A stretch of DNA of 64,000 nucleotides, taken from NCBI RefSeq assembly GCF_000429925.1, contig NZ_KE386986.1, positions 62,001 to 126,000 on the forward strand, written 5' to 3'. Shown here piece by piece: positions 53,312 through 61,313 of this stretch. The DNA comes from Desulfatirhabdium butyrativorans DSM 18734. Its GTDB lineage: Bacteria > Desulfobacterota > Desulfobacteria > Desulfobacterales > Desulfatirhabdiaceae. Position numbers and translations under genes: made by a program. Positions within the stretch are counted from its first letter, which is position 1; each line of letters opens with the position of its first letter. Under the pieces are notes generated by a model. The model saw nothing but the letters and a program-made list of their open reading frames with translations. It was not told where the DNA came from and made no database searches.

Positions 53312-53331
53312 CGCATATAGCGCTATATGCG
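53312..53331. promoter_or_regulatory. Phage palindromic operator, copy 3 (perfect 20-bp palindrome)
   Basis: CGCATATAGCGCTATATGCG is identical on both strands and lies 124 bases before the capsid gene. Two related copies precede other phage gene blocks at 40951 and 47756. It may be the binding site of a phage transcription factor. Confidence 0.7.
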
Positions 53332-53455
53332 AGTCACTTTCTTTACATCGATGGCAAAATTATCGATTCTGACCATAGTTTTCCTGTTGCTTGTGGGCGG
53401 TCCTTTTTCGCTGCCGCCTGTATCACATCCTAACCTTATGAAAAAGGAAAAAACT

Positions 53456-55069
53456 ATGGCGAATCTTCAGCAATACCATGAACGTGTGGCGGATATCACC
53501 ACCAAGGCCCAGCACATGAAGGAGTGCCTTCTTGCCCCGGTGGTCGATGGGAGTACAGGACAGATCATCGAGGATCGCAGAATCAGAGACGAGCGCCTGA
53601 AAGCGGCTATGAAGGGCAGCATTTTTGAGGCTTGTGGCAAAGGCTCCGGTGCCATCCAGTCTACCGCGAGCTTGGCGCTTCAAAGCTACTGCAACCGTCG
53701 GGGTGCGATGCCAAGCGACGAATTACTGGCAAGCGCCTATAATGCCATGCAAAACCTGCTTGCTGTCACTTCCGGAAAAGCCAATGCAGAGCTTGGCCCA
53801 ATTTTCGAATCTGCAGCCGAGATGTCCAGCACCGATGGCATTCTGATGCGGGACCGGATGGTTGCGCTGATCCTTCCTGTCATGCTCAACTCCATCGTAT
53901 CCAATATCGTATCATTCATCCCTGGACAGTTCAACCAATCCGAGATTTTCAAAATCTGGCGTATGGCAGGATCAACCTTCGGCGATCTGACGCTTGGCGA
54001 GCGGCTGGATTGGGATTACACCGGTCAATATTCCTCGATGGACCAGCGGCACCTGGCAGGGACAGGCGACGGATCGGATACAGGATCGAGCGATGAGTTC
54101 GAATTCGATTCCGCCACCGCATTCGGCACCGCAATGCCCTTCAAGAAAAAAAGCATCAAAATCATCCATGACGGCAACATCGTCGCCAGAGATGACGGCA
54201 ACGGCGCTCTTTCCGGGACGTTTCTTGTCGGCGCGACCCCTGTCACCGTAACCGGTACGGTAAACTACACCAGCGGAAACATCAATCCGCTGTTTTCCGT
54301 GGCCCCGGCCAATGGCATCAAAATCTATGTCGCCATGGATATCGATATCGAGAAAGACCCGACATTGATTCCGTTGGTTACAACCGAAATGGATTCAAGG
54401 GTGCTCTATCCCCATGAATCCGCCATCGCAGCCGATGTCACGCTTCAAGCGCTTTGGGCTCTCAGACGTGAATACAACCTGAATGCCGATGCTATGGCAA
54501 TGTCTGCCATGCGGAACCTGCTTTCCGCTGACAAAGACCGAAAAGTCCTTCGTGACCTGTATTTTTTCGCCAAGGGCGAGGAAACATGGGACAAAGACGC
54601 AGCCGATGGAGCCACCGATATCGGGTTCTATTACAAGGGTCTTCTGGAAGCGCTGTTGACTATCGACTCAACCTTGGTCAACCGAACCGGTACATCCGGG
54701 CTTGTGGCCATCATCGCCGACAAAGTTTCCGCCGCGATTTTCAAGGCGATGCCCGCCCAGTATTTCCAGCCGGTTCCCAACTACAAATCTGTTCCGCAAC
54801 CGCATTACGTCGGTAGACTCTATGGCATGTGGGACCTGTACGAAGACCCGCAGAAAACACCTACCCTCCAGTGCCTGTGTTGCGCCAAGGGCCGGGGAAT
54901 CGGTGAGGCCGGGTATGTGATGGGTGATGCGATTCCGGCAATGGCTTTCCGACATGCCATTCAGCGGGATTTGACCTACAAGAACACCCTCTGGGAACTG
55001 GCATATCGGGACCTGCAACCGTTCGATGGCCGGGAATATTTCATGAATCTGACCATCAACCAATCGTGA
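53456..55069 (+). CDS. Putative major capsid protein
   Basis: This 537-residue protein is the likely main head subunit. Its size suits a T4 gp23-like HK97-fold capsid with an N-terminal scaffold-interaction arm (YHERVADITTKAQHMKECLL). Later regions include MVALILPVMLNSIVSNIVSF and the C-terminal WELAYRDLQPFDGREYFMNL. The ATG at 53456 follows AAAAAGGAAA. The palindromic operator and a 125-base leader separate it from the methylase gene. Assignment rests on size, position and lack of another candidate. Confidence 0.6.
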   Translation: MANLQQYHERVADITTKAQHMKECLLAPVVDGSTGQIIEDRRIRDERLKAAMKGSIFEACGKGSGAIQSTASLALQSYCNRRGAMPSDELLASAYNAMQNLLAVTSGKANAELGPIFESAAEMSSTDGILMRDRMVALILPVMLNSIVSNIVSFIPGQFNQSEIFKIWRMAGSTFGDLTLGERLDWDYTGQYSSMDQRHLAGTGDGSDTGSSDEFEFDSATAFGTAMPFKKKSIKIIHDGNIVARDDGNGALSGTFLVGATPVTVTGTVNYTSGNINPLFSVAPANGIKIYVAMDIDIEKDPTLIPLVTTEMDSRVLYPHESAIAADVTLQALWALRREYNLNADAMAMSAMRNLLSADKDRKVLRDLYFFAKGEETWDKDAADGATDIGFYYKGLLEALLTIDSTLVNRTGTSGLVAIIADKVSAAIFKAMPAQYFQPVPNYKSVPQPHYVGRLYGMWDLYEDPQKTPTLQCLCCAKGRGIGEAGYVMGDAIPAMAFRHAIQRDLTYKNTLWELAYRDLQPFDGREYFMNLTINQS

Positions 55070-55084
55070 TGATGGGGTGTGATC

Positions 55085-55471
55085 ATGCGAATCCGGATAA
55101 CGAACAATCACGCGGATAACCGGATTGTGAAGGCTCCGGGCGGGCGGATGATCCGTCTGCCCGCATTCGGGCAGGAAGAAATCGCAGTTCATGCGGCAAT
55201 GGTTGAAATCTTTCAGCGGGAGATGGCCTCCAGAGATACTGGGATTTGTATCGACATTCTGGTCCCTCCGGGAAACCAGGTACGGCCACAGCAGGAAGCG
55301 TTGACGCCAGACAAACCCGATACCGATCCGGCGTTTGACGTTGGGCATCCGGAGCAAACGCAATCCGATGAAAGGCAAGAGATGCTTGCCGTCTCCAAAG
55401 GTACGGTTATGGCGGAGACGACGGCGGCAACGAAACCCGCCACCAAAAAGCGAGGACGTAAAAAGAAATGA
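55085..55471 (+). CDS. Small virion or head-tail protein, basic tail
   Basis: This 128-residue protein has a beta-rich first half (RIRITNNHADNRIVKAPGGRMIRLPA) and a Thr/Ala/Lys-rich tail ending KKRGRKKK. A head-tail joining or structural role is inferred from its place between capsid and sheath genes. It overlaps the sheath start by four bases. Confidence 0.45.
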   Translation: MRIRITNNHADNRIVKAPGGRMIRLPAFGQEEIAVHAAMVEIFQREMASRDTGICIDILVPPGNQVRPQQEALTPDKPDTDPAFDVGHPEQTQSDERQEMLAVSKGTVMAETTAATKPATKKRGRKKK

Positions 55472-57525
55472 AAAATATTGTGACAAACGCCGCTGGCATT
55501 ACCGTGCTACGGCTGATAGACAATACGCTGAAAACCGGTGGTGGCCCGATATCCATTGGCGCTACCGTCGTTCAGTCGCCCAAGGGAGCTCCGGGGAAGG
55601 TGCTGAAAGTCACCCATGTCAATTGGGAAGATATCCTCGGCGTACCATATACCAAAATCATTCCGGATCGTACTCAGATGGAGGGCTTGCGGCATTTGGC
55701 AGATGCCGTCAAGGAATGCAACTACGTCAATGTCGTGCGTGTTTTGGCAAGCGATGCCCGGTTCCCGACCCTGGCCATGAAACAAATCGATGTCAAGGGA
55801 GCATGGACACCCAGCACGACCTATGCGGTCAATGATGTCGTCAGTATTACCGGCGGGTCCAAACTGATTTGTGTCGTGGAGCATACTTCCGGTTCTGTCG
55901 AGCCTACGGCGGCAAGCGCCAACTGGGATGCTGCAACCGACAAGGGAGATTGGGTGACGGGGACCGAATACGCCGTCAACGATCTGGTCACGATCTCCGA
56001 TGATAGCAAACTGGTTTGTGTGAATGCACACACTGCAGGGGTTAGCGAGCCTACGGCGGCAAGCTCCGATTGGGACGCGGCCAACGACCTCGGCGCATGG
56101 GTGGCTGGAACATCCTATGTTGTTGGTGATGTGGTGACAGTATCGGGCGGGACCATTTCGCTCATCTGTGTCACCGCTCATACGGCGGGTTCTGTCGAGC
56201 CTACAGCGGCAAGCTCCGATTGGGATGCATACACCACACCCATGGTAACGGATGCTATCGCATACGGCACCGAGATTAGTACGGCGTCCGGTTATATTGG
56301 CACCATTTATCCTGTGGACGGCGATCCGGGTGTTAATAGGTCCTTTACGATCACCAATATCGATGCTGTCAAGAAACGGTTTACGATCAAGTTTTATGAC
56401 ATCGATGAAACCGGGACCGAATATCTTCTGGAATACTGGACCGTAGGCGTCGATCCGAGTGACAAGGACGATATGGGACGCTCCGTGTTTATCGAAACCT
56501 TGCTTGAAGAGCGCTCATCCCGGTTCCGATGCGACTGGAATACCGATGTCGATTGGGATGATGCGTTTGATACCATCACAGCCATTGCAGGGCTCCAGAC
56601 GAAACCGGCATTTGCCGGCGGCACCAACGGCGGAACACCGACAACGCAAGATTGGATTTCCGCGTGGGATATGTTCAGAAACGAACAGGTGTTGGCATAT
56701 CTGATGTTCATGGCGGGCAATTACACAGAGGATGTAATTGCAAACGCAATCGATATCGCTGAAATCCGGCATACCATGCTGTTTTTCGATGTTCCTCCAT
56801 ATCTGGATTCGGGTTCGGCCATCACATGGCTTACCAGTGCATCGCTGTCATCAAGGCTTGCAGCCGCTTATTACTGCCCTCTTGCCGCCAAGGATGCGTG
56901 GTATGGCGGGAAAACCGTTTGGGGAGCGAGTGGTGCTGCTGTCGCTGCATGTGCATTGGGGGATGCCAATTTTACGGGCGATACTCCGGGGGTGCATTAT
57001 TCTCCAGCGGGAATCAACCGTGGGGTGCTATCCCGTACCGGAGTAGAGCTTCTTTTCCCGGATGATGTCATTGATCGGGACGCCCTCTATGATGCCCGGA
57101 TCAACCCCGTTATCATCAACGGCAATGGCTCTGCCATGATCGATGACGCGCTCACCGTTTGGCCGAAGGCCAATTACAGCCGGTTTGTCTGGGTCAATCG
57201 AATTGCCAATTATATCGACCACCAGTTTCTGGAGATGGCCGGATACATGGAGCATGAGCCAGATGGCATCACCTATCGCGGCTTGTATAAGGGCATGAAG
57301 TCTATATTGGATAAGCTGGTGACAGCCGGGGCTCTGGTATCACCCAGAACCGATTCCGGAGGGGATCAAGCTTACACCGTTACAGTTGCCCAATCCACAA
57401 CAGACAGCAATCCCTATGTATTCACCGTGGAACAGCCGGAAATCGACAGATGGTTGGTGACGTGGTCGTTCTGCCCGGTCGGATCGGCGCGGCGAATTGT
57501 GGGCCAACCCATTTTAATCTTGTAA
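55468..57525 (+). CDS. Contractile tail sheath protein with three inserted beta modules
   Basis: This 685-residue protein is the probable tail sheath: it begins TNAAGITVLRLIDN and ends KLVTAGALVSPRTDSGG, and near the end has NPYVFTVEQPEIDRWLVTWSFCPVGSARRI, a sheath-like C-terminal domain. Residues about 112-254 are three repeats of about 48 residues. Each has the pattern W...YAVNDVV, LICV..HT.G, EPTAAS.DWDA, similar to CBM5/12-like or chitin-binding beta modules. These would stand out from the sheath surface. It overlaps the previous gene by four bases. Confidence 0.75.
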   Translation: MKNIVTNAAGITVLRLIDNTLKTGGGPISIGATVVQSPKGAPGKVLKVTHVNWEDILGVPYTKIIPDRTQMEGLRHLADAVKECNYVNVVRVLASDARFPTLAMKQIDVKGAWTPSTTYAVNDVVSITGGSKLICVVEHTSGSVEPTAASANWDAATDKGDWVTGTEYAVNDLVTISDDSKLVCVNAHTAGVSEPTAASSDWDAANDLGAWVAGTSYVVGDVVTVSGGTISLICVTAHTAGSVEPTAASSDWDAYTTPMVTDAIAYGTEISTASGYIGTIYPVDGDPGVNRSFTITNIDAVKKRFTIKFYDIDETGTEYLLEYWTVGVDPSDKDDMGRSVFIETLLEERSSRFRCDWNTDVDWDDAFDTITAIAGLQTKPAFAGGTNGGTPTTQDWISAWDMFRNEQVLAYLMFMAGNYTEDVIANAIDIAEIRHTMLFFDVPPYLDSGSAITWLTSASLSSRLAAAYYCPLAAKDAWYGGKTVWGASGAAVAACALGDANFTGDTPGVHYSPAGINRGVLSRTGVELLFPDDVIDRDALYDARINPVIINGNGSAMIDDALTVWPKANYSRFVWVNRIANYIDHQFLEMAGYMEHEPDGITYRGLYKGMKSILDKLVTAGALVSPRTDSGGDQAYTVTVAQSTTDSNPYVFTVEQPEIDRWLVTWSFCPVGSARRIVGQPILIL

Positions 57526-57588
57526 TCAGCGATCCGCTCGAATCGATCGGGCGGACAACAGCTATTTTCTTTTGCGGGGGAGGGTCTT

Positions 57589-58248
57589 ATGGCATTTACA
57601 ATGAAGCTCAACGAGTTTGAAGAGGCGTTTTCCGCCGGATTCTCTTACATGGGCGCTGACCAGCATGATTCGATTTTCGAAGCGGCTGCAGATGGCAGCG
57701 GTGATGATTTTGTTGCAAAACAAATCAAATCCCAGGCCATGTCGTGTTTGCTGACGTGGATTGATGCGGGGGATTTTTCCGTCGATGCGCTGGATGCATG
57801 TGTCATCGGTATCGCGGACATGGATGGCAACGAAGAAATCAGCCCGGATGAAGAGGCTTATTACAACGACCTATGGGCGGGTGTCGCTGATGCCATGCTC
57901 TCGTTCGGTGCCGATTCCGATACGATCGACAAATTCATCAACGATGACGATGATGCCAGCGGAGAAAAGCTGGGCAGCTTCATCAGTGAAAAGCTGAATG
58001 CAACCGAAACCCCAGATGGTGATTTGATCAGCAACTATGTCCTGGGCGCGGATGACGCGGTAATGGAAAGCACCATCCGGGTTGTTCGGGGTGGGCAGGT
58101 GGTCAAGATCAGGCGGAAATTCCGGCATAAACGAATCACTTCGGCCCAACGGATGGCCTTGAAACAGGCCCGGATGAAGGCCAATACGTCAATGGCCAAG
58201 CGAGCACGGGCCAAATCGATGAAAATCCGGAAAAAACGGGGTCTGTAA
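57589..58248 (+). CDS. Virion-associated protein with EF-hand-like loop and basic C-terminus
   Basis: This 219-residue protein is acidic in its first 140 residues and strongly basic at the C-terminus. Residues 80-95 hold DMDGNEEISPDE, a canonical 12-residue calcium loop with Asp, Asp, Asn, a seventh-position carbonyl and final Glu. Location between sheath and tube genes suggests a tail or internal head protein; the basic end could bind DNA. AGGGTCTT precedes the start. Confidence 0.5.
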   Translation: MAFTMKLNEFEEAFSAGFSYMGADQHDSIFEAAADGSGDDFVAKQIKSQAMSCLLTWIDAGDFSVDALDACVIGIADMDGNEEISPDEEAYYNDLWAGVADAMLSFGADSDTIDKFINDDDDASGEKLGSFISEKLNATETPDGDLISNYVLGADDAVMESTIRVVRGGQVVKIRRKFRHKRITSAQRMALKQARMKANTSMAKRARAKSMKIRKKRGL

Positions 58249-58254
58249 TCCGTC

Positions 58255-58836
58255 ATGAGCGAAAGCTACGGCGCATACCGGGATGGGATTTCGACATACC
58301 ACAAGATTTGGGTTATCGACTCATCCCATGATGTAACGGTGGTCGGATATCTTGGGGAAGGGACATCCAAGGAGATCGTATCCAACTGGGAAACGCCGTT
58401 CGCAGACAGTTCGCTGGCTGCAAGGTACCGCATTGCAAGCGGTGCTCTGCAGATGCTGAATGACACGACCTTGCAGGGTACCATCAACAGCCGTCAGGCA
58501 TGGGCCGGGAACCAGCCTTACACGTTCAATCTGGTCCTGAAATTCAGGGCTTTCACCGATCCCTACACCGAGGTCGAGGGCGCTATCCGGGCGCTGGAAA
58601 TGATGATGGCCCCGGACCCGATCAACAGCATGAGTATGCGGATACCGGCCCAGGTATCGATCAATTTCGGTCGGCTGCAGACATTCCCGGATTGTGTCAT
58701 AAAAAGTCTTTCTGTACCGTATGACAAAGAAAAAAACGCAGAGGGATATTTGATCCGAGCGGATGTGTCGTTACAGGTCGAGTCACATCAGGCCGTGACG
58801 CGAACCGAGATACAGAACTCTTACAAAAAATCATAA
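58255..58836 (+). CDS. Tail protein, unknown
   Basis: This 193-residue protein starts MSESYGAYRDGISTYHKIWVIDSS. Its beta-rich central region (TLQGTINSRQAWAGNQPYTF and NLVLKFRAFTDPYTEVEGAI) resembles tail-tube or tail-sleeve folds. It lies in the sheath-to-tape-measure block. It may be a tube terminator or tape-associated protein; I cannot name the family. Confidence 0.45.
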   Translation: MSESYGAYRDGISTYHKIWVIDSSHDVTVVGYLGEGTSKEIVSNWETPFADSSLAARYRIASGALQMLNDTTLQGTINSRQAWAGNQPYTFNLVLKFRAFTDPYTEVEGAIRALEMMMAPDPINSMSMRIPAQVSINFGRLQTFPDCVIKSLSVPYDKEKNAEGYLIRADVSLQVESHQAVTRTEIQNSYKKS

Positions 58837-58847
58837 AGGATTTCGCC

Positions 58848-59339
58848 ATGTCCAATATCAGCGGCGTTCAGGGCAATGTATCGCTCCTGAAAGAAACCTA
58901 CAAAAAAATGGTGTCCATGGGAGAGTCCGCGATCGGTCAGGATTTTATCATGACCGTCGATGGCTATCCCGATTTGCAATATCTGATCCAGTCGTTCGGC
59001 ATCCCGGCCCTGAAACGCGAGTCCATCGAAACATACGGTCCGCATGGCGTCAAATTCGTCCAGCAGGGCAAATACGAGGGAGCCGTCGAAATTCCCATTA
59101 CATTCAAGGAGGCTGTCGCCGGAAACGCTTATCAGGCGCTGAAATCATGGGTGAAGAACAAACAGTATCTGGATGTAACCTTAACGCTGGTAAGCGAGTC
59201 GAATTCCGTCGGAAACGATGCCCACGAATGGGAAATCGAGGACGCATGGATTGAGTTGGACAATGCCGATCTGTCGGTTGAAGACGCGGTCCCGATCAAG
59301 CCTTCCGGGACGCTTCATGGCATTTATTATCCGGAGTAA
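58848..59339 (+). CDS. Putative tail tube protein
   Basis: This 163-residue protein has the size of a contractile-tail tube subunit. It begins MSNISGVQGNVSLLKETY and contains SFGIPALKRESIETYGPHGVKF, then a beta-rich stretch ending WIELDNADLSVEDAV, like the beta-barrel of tube and Hcp-like proteins. Together with the similar 176-residue protein downstream it may form the tail tube. Confidence 0.5.
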   Translation: MSNISGVQGNVSLLKETYKKMVSMGESAIGQDFIMTVDGYPDLQYLIQSFGIPALKRESIETYGPHGVKFVQQGKYEGAVEIPITFKEAVAGNAYQALKSWVKNKQYLDVTLTLVSESNSVGNDAHEWEIEDAWIELDNADLSVEDAVPIKPSGTLHGIYYPE

Positions 59340-59351
59340 CGACGGGGTATC

Positions 59352-59894
59352 ATGACACCCAACGAAGTGCTGGCTTTGGCCAAGGAGCGGTTTGCGCCGC
59401 TGTATTTCAACGATGATGGGCAATTGGCCAACATGCTGCAGGCTGCGCTCATGATGTATCAGGACAAAGCCGGTGTCATGAAATCGGTGAAGACATCCGG
59501 AACGAATATATCGATCGCAACCCCAGATGATTGCCTGGAAATCGCATCTGTCCAGGATGCTTATGGGCGATTTCATGAATGCGAAAACGATGGAGAAACC
59601 ATTACCATCGTCACCGATACCGAAAGCCTGCCCCCGTTTACCATCTGGTATCTGGTGGATTTACAAAACTATGATACGGATACGGATTTACCCGGTGGTG
59701 TTGCCGGAACGATCCTCGAATACTTGATTGCCCTGATCGATATCCCGAACACCAAACGGGCTCGGGCGGCTGCCCAAGCCACGGGGCGTCAAATCGATTT
59801 GCCATCCGATGAAGAGCTGTTGAGTCGGAAACTGACGATTGAGGCAGACATGGCCGATTCCCAAGCGTTTCTACCCATGATGAGCGTGTTTTAA
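59352..59894 (+). CDS. Head-tail connector-like protein
   Basis: This 180-residue protein starts MTPNEVLALAKERFAPLYFND, a helical opening like phage head completion or neck proteins. SVQDAYGRFHECENDGET and a later helical part follow. It overlaps the next gene by one base (TAATG). Function inferred from position. Confidence 0.45.
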   Translation: MTPNEVLALAKERFAPLYFNDDGQLANMLQAALMMYQDKAGVMKSVKTSGTNISIATPDDCLEIASVQDAYGRFHECENDGETITIVTDTESLPPFTIWYLVDLQNYDTDTDLPGGVAGTILEYLIALIDIPNTKRARAAAQATGRQIDLPSDEELLSRKLTIEADMADSQAFLPMMSVF

Positions 59895-60424
59895 TGGTCG
59901 AGGACTTCAACAAATTGCGCTTGCTGGCAAAGCAGTTGGTCCAGACGGATTTTCGCCAGAACTGGCAATTTCGGATCGAAATCAGCAATGCGAAGGTTTC
60001 CGTCCCGGAAGACTTCGATCTGTACGTCAAGGACCTCTCGTATGATCCGATCGAGATCGAAACCGAAACCGAAAAACTGGGGGCGCATACGTTTGTTTGG
60101 CCAACGGCGGCTGCTACGGTAACGGTATCGATGACCATGCGGGACAATGTGGACCAGCGCATTTATCGATGGTTCGCCAATTTGACGGCTTTGATCGTGG
60201 ACGCAAGCACCGGATTGGTCCGGCTATCCAAGGATTGCAGCCTGAATCTGACGCGGTATGCGATTCAGCCCGATCTATCCGAGCGCGAAGCCGATACATG
60301 GGAGTGCATCCCAACCAAATTGGGCCAGGTAACAGAAAGCCGATCGGACCCGGGACATCTGGAATTCCCGATCACATTTGCGCAAATCACGACCTATAGC
60401 TTAACGGAAAACACAGGAATCTGA
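59894..60424 (+). CDS. Second tail tube-like protein
   Basis: This 176-residue protein begins MVEDFNKLRLLAKQLVQTD and has a beta-barrel pattern (WQFRIEISNAKVSVPEDFDL, AATVTVSMTMRD, CSLNLTRYAIQPD). It could be a tube, tube-initiator or tube-completion protein. It overlaps both neighbours by one base, indicating a coupled operon. Confidence 0.45.
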   Translation: MVEDFNKLRLLAKQLVQTDFRQNWQFRIEISNAKVSVPEDFDLYVKDLSYDPIEIETETEKLGAHTFVWPTAAATVTVSMTMRDNVDQRIYRWFANLTALIVDASTGLVRLSKDCSLNLTRYAIQPDLSEREADTWECIPTKLGQVTESRSDPGHLEFPITFAQITTYSLTENTGI

Positions 60425-61176
60425 TGAATTTACCACCGTTTTCACTACCCAGCAACCCGATCAAAAAAATCACGCTGCGAGAAGCCACCGTAGCCGATGC
60501 CCTGGATTTTTGCGATGCTGATCCACGACTGGAAGAACAGTTGACGACACTCTTCTTGAACCGGGTTCAGCTCAAGGATGGGCATGTCGATTCAAGGGCA
60601 TGGACCATGGATGATAGGCGTTTGGCGCTATATTGGTACTGGTTGCATACGGTTGATGATACGTCTGTCGAGATGTCTTACGACTGTGACCATTGCGGCA
60701 ATCGGCACCGGATATCCTATGACATGCGAAAACTTGCGGACGGATATCAGCAAATCAAAGGCAAATGCGAGCGGGAGATCGTATGGAATGGCGAGCGGGT
60801 GATGGTCAGGCCGTTGACCGGGGCCGATGCCGAAAGCCTGGAGCAAATGCGCATGATGGATAACGCCGATAGCCAAGGCCGAAAATCCAGAATCCGGCTT
60901 GCAGCACTGGCAAGATGTCTGTTTTTTCTGTCGATTAAACCTGGCGAAGACCGAATAGACGCGAACGAGAAAAAGATTCTGGGCTTTTCGGTGTCTCAAC
61001 TGGAAAAACTCTCTGGAATGGTCGCTGAAAAAATGTTGGAAATGGCCCATGGATTAACGACAGATATCGAGGATGGCGTTATTTCGTTGGTGGTTAGTGT
61101 CCAATGCCCTGAAAAGGAGGCCACGACCCTCTTGAGGGTTCCGTTTCGGGGTTTCGCGTCAATTCCAATGGTATAG
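60424..61176 (+). CDS. Tail assembly protein, T4 baseplate/chaperone-like, with zinc knuckle
   Basis: This 250-residue protein starts NLPPFSLPSNPIKKITLREATVADALDF, similar to the T4-type baseplate family and phage tail assembly chaperones. CDHCGNRHRISYDM supplies a possible zinc-binding knuckle. A 60-codon frame in the +1 (equivalently -2) register continues downstream and ends just before the tape-measure gene. This is the classic arrangement for a programmed frameshift that makes a long chaperone form. Confidence 0.6.
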   Translation: MNLPPFSLPSNPIKKITLREATVADALDFCDADPRLEEQLTTLFLNRVQLKDGHVDSRAWTMDDRRLALYWYWLHTVDDTSVEMSYDCDHCGNRHRISYDMRKLADGYQQIKGKCEREIVWNGERVMVRPLTGADAESLEQMRMMDNADSQGRKSRIRLAALARCLFFLSIKPGEDRIDANEKKILGFSVSQLEKLSGMVAEKMLEMAHGLTTDIEDGVISLVVSVQCPEKEATTLLRVPFRGFASIPMV

Positions 61177-61312
61177 CGGCCATTCCATCCAGACATGGAT
61201 CAACAATCTGTGTCTGTGGGCAGGACAAGGGCTTCAGGATGTGCTGAACACGGATATGCGAATCGTTGAAAAGCTCCATAAAGCCCTCGTGAAGAAAATG
61301 AAAGCGAAATAA
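61136..61312 (+). CDS. Frameshift extension of the tail assembly protein
   Basis: From a TGA at 61133-61135 to a TAA at 61310-61312 there is an open frame in register +1 relative to the preceding gene. It has no usable start codon, and encodes WYSGHSIQTWINNLCLWAGQ followed by a basic helix ending KKMKAK. A shift before the TAG at 61174-61176 would fuse it to the chaperone. TTTC at 61144-61147 could allow a tRNA-Phe +1 slip, and a -2 shift as known in Mu is the alternative. It stops two bases before the tape-measure ATG. Confidence 0.5.
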   Translation, partial: GFRFGVSRQFQWYSGHSIQTWINNLCLWAGQGLQDVLNTDMRIVEKLHKALVKKMKAK

Positions 61313-61313
61313 A

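Noticed and set aside
53327-53455. N-terminal extension of the capsid gene with a hydrophobic segment
   Set aside because: The frame is open, but the clear ribosome site and capsid-like start are at 53456, and the palindrome overlaps the extension.
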